Of a DNA stretch of 64,000 nucleotides, positions 57,880 through 64,000 are shown piece after piece. Numbering within the stretch: the stretch's first letter is position 1; every line of letters begins with the position of its first letter. The notes below the pieces were generated by a model. The model did no database searches. It saw only the letters and a list, made by a program, of their open reading frames with translations, and was not told the origin of the DNA. The DNA is from Ilyonectria destructans (taxonomy: Eukaryota; Ascomycota; Sordariomycetes; Hypocreales; Nectriaceae), in NCBI GenBank assembly GCA_020740775.1, contig JAHEWK010000002.1:1736001-1800000 (forward strand). Direction: 5' to 3'. The translations under genes were made by a program, and so were the position numbers.

Positions 57880-60225
57880 ATGGTGCGCCTTCGCGATGGC
57901 ATGTGGCTGCCCGCCGAGGGCATCTTCACCGAGTACGCCGAGGACATCTATGAAATCACGCCCTCAGAGGACCAGCAGGCATTGAGCCTCCTGTGTCCAG
58001 TCAAGCACATCCGCTCGCGCGGCGACACCCTCAACCAGCCGACTGTCACTCTCGACGTCAAGGCCGAGATGGACGGCGTCATCTCCATAGAGTCGACGCA
58101 CTGGGCTGGCGCGCAGATCAAGGGACCTCACTTTGAGCTCTTCCCGGACGGCAAGCCGACTGTCCAGGGCGAGATTGTCAAAAGCGACAAGGGCACGACC
58201 CTCAGGTCTGGCGTCTTGTCAGCCACCATCCATCCGGATCCTCACAACTTCGACATCAAGTTCCACAGCACCGATGGCTCCAAGTACCTCACGTCACTTG
58301 GCAACCGCAGTACTGGCTTCGCCTACACCCCATCGCCTAGCACACCGATGCAGCTAGGCGACATGCGCGACTTCAAGCACTACATGTTCTTTCAGACAGC
58401 TCTCTCCGTCGGCGAGTCCATCCACGGCCTGGGAGAGCGGTTTGGCGCCTGGAATAAGGTCGGCCAGCATGTCTCTCTTTGGAACGCCGATGGCGGAACC
58501 TCTAGTGACCAAGCATACAAGAACGTCTCCTTCTGGATGAGCAACCGTGGGTATGGTGTCTTCGTCGACAACCCCGGCCGGGTAGACTTGGAGATCGGCA
58601 GCGAGCGGACCACCCGAATTCAGACCACCATCGAGGGCCAGCGCTTGAAGATCTACATCATCTACGGTGATGGACCTAAGGACGTCCTCAAGAAGTACAC
58701 CACCCTCACCGGAAAAGCTGGCAAAGTCCCTAGCTGGAGCTTCGGCCTCTGGTTGACAACCAGCTTTACCACCAACTACGACGAAACTACGGTTAACTCG
58801 TTCCTCGAGGGCATGAAGGCCCGTGGCTCCCCAGTCGATGTTTTCCATTACGACTGTTTTTGGATGAAGGCATTCACCTGGACCGATTTCGTATTCGACT
58901 CGGAGCGCTTCCCCGATCCCAAGGGCCAGATTTCTCGTCTCAAGGAGAGCGGCCTGTGCAAGAAGGTCTGCGTCTGGATCAACCCATACATCGGCCAGCA
59001 CGGTGCTGCCTTCAAGTACGCTGCCGACCGCGGCTACCTGCTGAAGCGTAAGAATGGTGATGTCTGGCAGTGGGATCTGTGGCAGGCTGGCATGGGTCTC
59101 GTGGATATTACCAACCCCGAGGCCGTTGCCTGGTACGTTGAATGTCTCAACGGGCTCTTCGATAAGGGTGTAGACGCCCTTAAGACCGACTTTGGCGAAC
59201 GCATCCCCACGCTCGACGTCCAATGGCACGATGCCACGGTCGACCCCCACAAGATGCACAACTACTATGCGTTTGCCTACAACCGCATTGTCTACGAGGC
59301 TCTCCAGAAGCGCTACGGCAAGGATGAGGCTGTGCTATTTGCCCGTGCTGCTTGTGCCGGCACTCAGCGATTCCCTCTGGTGTGGGGTGGCGACTGCGAG
59401 TCGACCCCCGAGGCGTTGGCCGAATCCGTACGTGGAGGTCTCTCCATGGGTCTCAGTGGCTATTCTTTCTGGAGCTGTGATATTGGTGGCTTCGAGGGAT
59501 TCCCTCCCCCATGGATTTACAAGCGATGGGTGGCGATGGGTCTGCTGTGTAGTCACAGCCGTCTGCATGGAAGCAACTCTTACCGTGTGCCCTGGACTGT
59601 CGATGATGATGACCAGACCGAAGAAGGCTGCTCCAGGACGCTGGCCAAGTGGACCTCGCTAAAGACGCGCTTGATGCCGTACTTTTACGCCCAGGCAATG
59701 GAGTCGATCGAGGGTGGAATTCCCATGTCTCTTCGTGCCATGGCTCTCGAGTTCCCCGATGACCCTACGGCGTGGTATCTCGACCGTCAGTTCATGGTGG
59801 GATCCCAACTACTCGCAGCCCCGATTTACGACGAGTCGGGCGAGGTCGAGTTCTACCTGCCCAAGGGAAAGTGGACCTCGTACTTTAACAACGAGGTTAA
59901 GACTGGACCCGGCTGGTTCAAGGAGAAGCACGCCTTCGGCACCCTGCCGCTTTACGTGCGCGAGAACACCATCCTGGTTCTCGGTAACCGCGATCAAGTC
60001 GGAGCCGCATACGACTACGCCAAGGATGTCGAGGTTGCCCTATTCCAGACTGCCCCTGGCGCCAAGGCCACCGTGGTAGACGGAGAGGGCAAGGTCGTTG
60101 CGGAGCTTAGCGTCGGGGCTGATGGCAAACTGGAGGGTGGCGATGCACTTAAGGGTGACTGTAAGATCGTATATAGCGGTCGAAGTTTGGAGGGGGATGC
60201 TGCTATGTCGATCGAGTCGTTGTAA
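57880..60225 (+). CDS. GH31 alpha-xylosidase, intracellular (YicI-like)
   Basis: Retaining alpha-xylosidase of family GH31 that removes non-reducing alpha-xylose, as from isoprimeverose and xyloglucan oligosaccharides. Single exon, 781 residues, no signal peptide, so the enzyme should be cytosolic, as for bacterial YicI (of nearly the same length). The N-terminal beta-sandwich leads into GLGERFGAWNKVGQHVSLWN (about 185-204). The TIM-barrel contains the nucleophile D437 in ALKTDFGERIPT and the acid/base D505 in VWGGDCEST, both with the alpha-xylosidase-type context, and a YSFWSCDIGGFEG motif. The C-terminal beta-domains include DRQFMVGSQLLAAPIYDESGE and LPLYVRENTILVLGN. The start ATG has good context (GCCATGG) after a C-rich leader. 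Alternative: alpha-glucosidase, but the KTDFGE/GGDC combination favours xylosidase. Confidence 0.93.
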   Translation: MVRLRDGMWLPAEGIFTEYAEDIYEITPSEDQQALSLLCPVKHIRSRGDTLNQPTVTLDVKAEMDGVISIESTHWAGAQIKGPHFELFPDGKPTVQGEIVKSDKGTTLRSGVLSATIHPDPHNFDIKFHSTDGSKYLTSLGNRSTGFAYTPSPSTPMQLGDMRDFKHYMFFQTALSVGESIHGLGERFGAWNKVGQHVSLWNADGGTSSDQAYKNVSFWMSNRGYGVFVDNPGRVDLEIGSERTTRIQTTIEGQRLKIYIIYGDGPKDVLKKYTTLTGKAGKVPSWSFGLWLTTSFTTNYDETTVNSFLEGMKARGSPVDVFHYDCFWMKAFTWTDFVFDSERFPDPKGQISRLKESGLCKKVCVWINPYIGQHGAAFKYAADRGYLLKRKNGDVWQWDLWQAGMGLVDITNPEAVAWYVECLNGLFDKGVDALKTDFGERIPTLDVQWHDATVDPHKMHNYYAFAYNRIVYEALQKRYGKDEAVLFARAACAGTQRFPLVWGGDCESTPEALAESVRGGLSMGLSGYSFWSCDIGGFEGFPPPWIYKRWVAMGLLCSHSRLHGSNSYRVPWTVDDDDQTEEGCSRTLAKWTSLKTRLMPYFYAQAMESIEGGIPMSLRAMALEFPDDPTAWYLDRQFMVGSQLLAAPIYDESGEVEFYLPKGKWTSYFNNEVKTGPGWFKEKHAFGTLPLYVRENTILVLGNRDQVGAAYDYAKDVEVALFQTAPGAKATVVDGEGKVVAELSVGADGKLEGGDALKGDCKIVYSGRSLEGDAAMSIESL

Positions 60226-60750
60226 AGTGATGGGTTATGAGAAGGTCGACCATACTATTGAGTGGGGCAACACCGAGAATTAGATTGAACGTATATCCGC
60301 CTTAAATGATAATGAATTCCTTGATTAAACCATGAAGCCATGTTATCTTATGAAAGGGATGTATACCTATTTGTGCGCATACCTACCACTATTCGCTCCT
60401 AGGAGCGACTCTCCGCATAATCCAAGCACTTCGCACATCCCCTCGTCTTCAGATTCGGGGCCCGCATCTTTTGCCAACTGTGATGCGGGAACAGACGGGA
60501 CCGTACGGAGAGCAGATTGGGATATAGATGCTTCTACACGGCCCGATGACGAAACTTCTCGCATCGGTGACTGAATCTTTCGCATGAGAGACCTGCAGCT
60601 GGTGTGCCGAGCGAAAAAGGGTCCGAGCTATTAGCGTTGCTGGGGACGGACTCAACGATGAATGACTTTGGGTCTAAGGTTCCCATGGACTTGTGGATCG
60701 AAAGGGTGCTCGCTTGCATCCAACGCAGGGCTGTGGTTCATCAGAAGGCA

Positions 60751-60840
60751 TGTGTCTCGGGAAGATATAACGATTGTGATTCATCGGCTTGAAGAGGTGT
60801 CTCGGGACGGTATAAAATATTGTGATTCATCAACTTGATG
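60751..60840 (+). repeat. 45-bp tandem repeat, two clear copies plus degenerate flanking copies
   Basis: Copy 1 starts TGTGTCTCGGGAAGATATAA at 60751 and copy 2 GGTGTCTCGGGACGGTATAA at 60796; both contain TTGTGATTCATC and CTTGA. Weaker copies precede (GTGGTTCATCAGAAGGCA near 60732) and follow (TGTGTCGAGA near 60845). Confidence 0.8.
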
Positions 60841-60973
60841 ACATGTGTGTCGAGATGATAATGATCAAGTGGAGTAGTTGAGACTAAGGATTGTAGGTCC
60901 GTCTGTGCCCGTACTATTCATTCGTCTGATGTACTGATCGATTGCCTGGAGCCCAGAGCACGGGGCCGCGAAA

Positions 60974-61003
60974 GATGTCGCGAGATGTCGCAAGATGTCC
61001 ACG
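60974..61003 (+). repeat. 10-bp tandem repeat (AGATGTCGCG-type, three units)
   Basis: Three consecutive units, AGATGTCGCG, AGATGTCGCA and AGATGTCCAC, in non-coding sequence. Confidence 0.85.
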
Positions 61004-61128
61004 TCATCAATATCATCCTTGAATCAGTAGAATGTATTACTTAGCTCACCTTATCATCGGAGGAGCTCATCAGAGGTGTCGATGATAGACTGATTGTCGC
61101 GACACATGATGGTGTAGGACATGGTACC

Positions 61129-62157
61129 TCAAGAGTGATCATCCCCATAATTGAGAAGGAGGAAGATGGAGACTCCTTCAGGTAGTGCCACCCATGATTC
61201 ATCGTAGGTGTTCAGTTGTAGCCTGGTTGATTTGGTAGTACGTGGGGGACCTGCGGAAGAGTGAATCTGGGGCACGTACTTTGGTGCTACTGCTACGTTT
61301 GTATCGGAATAGCTGTTGAATGAGGGCATGATCAAGGAAACGAAACTGCCGCGCAAGCCGTGGAGCGTTTCACTTTTGCTCGTGCCATCAATAATCACAT
61401 GGCATTTTGGGGATGGGACGACAAATAGTATGGGGAGTTCATTCACAGGTTGTCTGGGTTGGTAGGTGACATGTTCCGCAAAGAGAGACGGTAGCACTGT
61501 TGAGGACATTTTATGCTTCTTAATTTGTAACATACATGCCATGGCTCTATGTTTATTGGCAGAGGCTGTTGTTTGTTCAGGCTCATGCCCCTTTCCATAC
61601 TCCTCTCGATACTGATCAAACAAACCTTTCAGCCCCTGGTGACCTTTTCCTGATGTTTCTACTGTCCCCTTGCAACATCTCAGGCAATTCTTTTCTGGCG
61701 TGTCGCTAGTGCGAAGTTCTCATTGACCTGATGACTGGCGACGCAGTCAGTATCGACGTTTGCCTTCGTCTGCTCCGCCTTGAAGGCGGGATCCACGTAA
61801 CCTGGCTAGTTGACAGGATCGTTAGGAGGACCGCTGACACTAAGCTAGTTGCCTCGCTTGCTTCCCCTGACGTCGTTGTAGTAGGTAGATCATGAACACT
61901 GCCCGGTTCATGCCTGCGGTGGAGAATTTCTTGCTTAATGTTCGGATGTCGACAGCACTGCTAAAGGTCGATGGAGATCGGTGGTCGTAGTCGTTAGATC
62001 GCGAGTATTCTGTATCCTCGTTCTCCCGTACTGGTGCAAAGAGGATGATCCAGGCGGCATGAACTAGAATTGTGCCTATCATGTCGATTTCGACCTGACC
62101 TTGTGTAAGGGTCTTAACGACGATTGGAACAAACGTGGGCTTCGGACACAATGTCAT
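61129..62157 (-). pseudogene. Unresolved, possibly broken hypothetical gene
   Basis: No family recognised. Three minus-strand segments look protein-like but do not fall in one frame. Segment 1 (about 62157-61863) reads MTLCPKPTFVPIVVKTLTQG..., includes a hydrophobic stretch (MIGTILVHAAWIILFAPV), and can be joined through a 64-nt putative intron (61798-61861, GTCAGG donor, CTAAC, TAG) to segment 2, GYVDPAFKAEQTKANVDTDC..., which ends in TGA at about 61690. Overlapping that end, a different frame (about 61719-61129) continues as EKNCLRCCKGTVETSGKGH... to NYGDDHS. Either there are two small genes, an intron I cannot place, or a frameshifted remnant. Codon composition is less GC-rich than in the neighbouring GH31 gene. 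Start and end are tentative. Confidence 0.3.
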
Positions 62158-62472
62158 CACCGTCTTCACCAGGTCTCGGTTGTCTGAATCGGCCTAGCCG
62201 CTCTTCCTGAACACAACATCAGCAAGCAGCGAGGGCAATCAACATCTCGATCTCCTCTCTCCCATGACCCATGATTTCCAGTCCATGACAGCAAACCCAT
62301 GCAGTCATTCACTTCCTCTAGAAACCGGCCAACTATAAAAACCCAGCTCCCATCCGCCAATTCAGCTTTCCTCATCTTCTTCTCCCACCATCTCCAGATC
62401 CCAACAACTCCAACACACAAAATTCCATCTTCTCAGAAACCAGCCGTCCGAGAAGACACCACCAAGCTCAAC
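62158..62472. promoter_or_regulatory. Promoter and leader of the proline-rich gene
   Basis: Contains TATAAAA at 62334-62340 followed by a C/A-rich leader up to the start codon at 62473. On the minus strand an upstream portion of the unresolved 61-62 kb gene could begin here. Confidence 0.5.
62334..62340 (+). promoter_or_regulatory. TATA box of the proline-rich gene
   Basis: TATAAAA 133 nt before the start codon, followed by a typical CT/CA-rich fungal leader, which supports transcription of this otherwise unrecognised gene. Confidence 0.6.
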
Positions 62473-62973
62473 ATGAACAACAACACCAACACCAACAATC
62501 GAGGCTGCGGGCCACCTCAGAACCCCACGATACCAGCCGTAGTCGGGGTATCCCAACCGAGTTACGTGATCCCGGGAACCATGCCAGCAGGTCAGGTATC
62601 AGCCTGGCAGTATCCCCAAATCACCAACCCCTCTGGGTTCAGCCCTATCCCGGGGGCGCCCGTCGCCTCTGCCTTCGTGCCTTTCCCAATCCCGGCACAA
62701 AACCCATCCTTCCAGGCCCAGCCTGTGTCGCAGCCCGCATCGCAACCCGTGGTTCAGATCCCTGGAAACAGGGGCCTCCCTCCTGGATGGATTCCGTACG
62801 TGAATCCGCCGCCACAACCTTACCAGCATGTGCCCATACAACCACTTAACTTCAACTTGGGCTCCAATCCTGGATTCATTCCTTTCGTGTATCCGCCAGC
62901 CCCAGGCCAAACATGGCCTCCACAAGGAGCTCCCCCAGGGTGGAATGGATCAGGATTCGGACCACCCCGCTAG
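62473..62973 (+). CDS. Proline/glutamine/asparagine-rich protein of unknown function
   Basis: Not recognised. Single exon, 166 residues, from the first ATG after a TATA box and a CA-rich leader (AGCTCAACATGAAC, good context). The protein starts with an Asn/Thr-rich run and is then almost wholly Pro, Gln, Gly, Val, Phe and Ser. It has two related copies of PGxIPxVxPP: PPGWIPYVNPPPQPY (about 100-114) and NPGFIPFVYPPAPGQ (about 132-146), and ends PPQGAPPGWNGSGFGPPR. There is no signal peptide or membrane segment, so it is likely an intrinsically disordered cytoplasmic or nuclear protein. Composition suggests a fast-evolving or lineage-restricted gene. Followed by a strand-asymmetric low-complexity stretch. 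Confidence 0.65.
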   Translation: MNNNTNTNNRGCGPPQNPTIPAVVGVSQPSYVIPGTMPAGQVSAWQYPQITNPSGFSPIPGAPVASAFVPFPIPAQNPSFQAQPVSQPASQPVVQIPGNRGLPPGWIPYVNPPPQPYQHVPIQPLNFNLGSNPGFIPFVYPPAPGQTWPPQGAPPGWNGSGFGPPR

Positions 62974-63429
62974 CCGCCTGTTCCCGGCTGTCATATCGAG
63001 CTCTCTCAAAAGAAATCAATTGTCAAGTCATCGGGAGGCTGAAGAGATGAACTAAGGGCCACATGAGTTGGGCTTGGAACGCGAACCCCGTGTGCTGAAC
63101 GGATGGAAGGGAAAGCAAGGACGGCAAGGACGGCAAGGAAGGCAAGGGGTGGGCATGTTTTTGTTTCTCTCTTTTAGCTTCTCTCTTTTTGTTTCACTCT
63201 TTTGTTTCTCACTTCTTGTTTCTCTCTTTTCAATTCTCTCTTTCAATTCGCTCTTTTCAATTCTCTTTTCAATTCGTTCTTTTCAACCAAGTGTGCTAGC
63301 GATAGCTTCAATACGAGTCTCTCATTTAAATTCCATGGCTACTCCTAGAACATGGGCTGCCAAGTGCCAACTATTTTACACTGTATGCGTCATCCTTGAT
63401 GCTCATGCGACTCGACTCCGTACCTAACA
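62974..63429. other. 3' flank with strand-asymmetric low-complexity DNA
   Basis: Contains a short purine-rich 9-bp-type repeat (about 63109-63148) directly followed by a T/C-rich degenerate repeat (about 63157-63292). Frames across it on both strands are repeat artefacts. It separates the proline-rich gene (plus) from the convergent gene at the right edge. Confidence 0.6.
63109..63292 (+). repeat. Purine-rich then pyrimidine-rich low-complexity repeat
   Basis: Left part: units GGAAAGCAA, GGACGGCAA, GGACGGCAA, GGAAGGCAA. Right part: units resembling TTTTGTTTCTCTC and TTTTCAATTCTCTC repeated about ten times. Confidence 0.8.
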
Positions 63430-64000
63430 TCACAGGTTTGCGAACTTGATGCCAGTCAGCATACGCAACGAGTTCATTGGTCATTTAACTTACATTATCG
63501 GGGGAATTCGTAATCTCGTCAAACGCTTGTAGTGTCTCAAAACCCATTGCCGCCAGCGGCTCGGTTCCGTCGTCAACAACCTAGGTCGTTAGCAAAAATC
63601 GAGCCTCGTGATAGAGTCGCACACTCACCCAGCCCAGCACAGTTTTTGATGCCCTGTGGCTCTTGTTCTGACGTACGCCCATAAGAGCCAGGCCTTGTAG
63701 CACAAGCGTCGCAAAGGGCATGGCCGGAACGACGGGTGCGAGAATCCCACCAATATCTTCTGAGTGGGACAAAAGCGCTGGCACATAGGTGGCCAACGGG
63801 CTATGTTGGCGAGAGATGATGATTGTTCCCAGCAAACTGCCTCCGCCGTCCTTTGCACGTACGATGCCGCAAGCCTTTGTCTCCTGCAAGGCGAACCTGT
63901 AGAGCTCGAGGATCTCGGGATTTGCGTGTGCGCGGACATGGCCGAGCACGCTTTCCGCATTGTCTACTCCGTGGATGAGGTCAAAGCTGATGTTAACCCT
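63430..64000 (-). CDS. C-terminal part of a GNAT-like acetyltransferase domain (gene cut by window edge)
   Basis: The gene starts outside the window. Exons seen on the minus strand: from 64000 (phase 0) to 63629, then 63580-63494 and 63444-63430, giving the last 157 residues. The sequence ETKACGIVRAKDGGGSLLGTIIISRQHSPLA, GILAPVVP, TLVLQGLALMGVRQNKSHRASKTVLGWVVDDGTEPLAAMGFETLQAFDEI has the pattern of a GNAT fold: a Q/R-x-x-G/A-like loop before a helix, then the terminal GFE strand. This arrangement is reminiscent of the acetyltransferase-like C-terminus fused to GH3 beta-N-acetylglucosaminidases in fungi (from memory of the family, not shown here). Introns of 48 and 49 nt. The final exon of five codons (FANL, stop) is the least certain part. 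Confidence 0.6.

Larger units (their letters stand above)
60226..61128. other. GH31 3' flank with short tandem repeats
   Basis: No gene. Holds a 45-bp tandem duplication (about 60751-60841, with degenerate copies on both sides) and a 10-bp triplication at 60974-61003. Confidence 0.6.

Noticed and set aside
58354..59259. 301-codon open frame antisense to the GH31 gene
   Set aside because: It is a shadow of the GC-rich GH31 coding strand; no domain, no splice structure, and the GH31 catalytic motifs prove the other strand.
63052..63246. Highly charged Lys/Glu/Arg frame on the minus strand
   Set aside because: It is only the translation of the T/C-rich low-complexity repeat.

Overview
The window is nuclear DNA of a filamentous ascomycete (Pezizomycotina). 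Sordariomycetes, probably Hypocreales, is my inference from protein style and gene organisation. Most genes carry short spliceosomal introns (about 50-300 nt, GTRNGT donors, CTAAC-like branch sites, YAG acceptors). The content is eukaryotic and fungal: TFIIE-beta, actin capping protein, a Zn2Cys6 regulator, OPI3, an Rpd3-complex subunit. I see no bacterial operons, CRISPR arrays, rRNA, tRNA or intact transposons. Coordinates of spliced genes run from start codon to stop codon, with exon boundaries given in the evidence; all were joined by eye and the reading frame was checked across each junction.

Layout, left to right. 1.8-5.1 kb: riboflavin kinase (+) converging on an acuK/ERT1-type gluconeogenesis regulator (-). 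5.1-11.7 kb: long gene-poor stretch. 11.7-14.3 kb: DHA1-type MFS transporter (-). 15.9-18.0 kb: membrane-anchored GH5 exo-beta-1,3-glucanase (-), divergent from the branched-chain 2-oxoacid dehydrogenase E1-beta gene (+, 18.4-19.65 kb). 20.8-27.7 kb, all (+): F-actin capping protein alpha, a Nudix hydrolase, cytochrome b5, TFIIE-beta. 28.1-31.9 kb (-): a DsbA-like thioredoxin-fold protein and a four-finger C2H2 factor. 31.9-41.0 kb: a second long gene-poor stretch. 41.0-42.6 kb: LSB5-type VHS-GAT protein (-), divergent from cytosolic methionyl-tRNA synthetase (+, 44.1-46.2 kb). 47.5-50.9 kb (-): phospholipid methyltransferase OPI3 and RXT2-like subunit. About 52 kb: a small gene of unknown function (-). 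54.1-60.2 kb: secreted GH3 glycosidase (-) divergent from an intracellular-type GH31 alpha-xylosidase (+). 61.1-62.2 kb: a poorly resolved, possibly broken gene (-). 62.5 kb: a proline-rich protein (+). Right edge: the 3' end of a gene (-) with an acetyltransferase-like C-terminus.

Most genes are housekeeping and functionally unrelated. The best functional pairing is the divergent GH3/GH31 couple, which fits stepwise breakdown of xylose-containing oligosaccharides such as those from xyloglucan: extracellular beta-glycosidase, intracellular alpha-xylosidase. The least explained parts are the small 52-kb gene with a partly duplicated 3' end, the 61-62 kb open frames, the 21-bp degenerate repeat that runs through the end of the DsbA-like gene, and the two long gene-free stretches, each upstream of a transcription-factor gene. 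I found no clear novel multi-gene defence, toxin or secondary-metabolite system.
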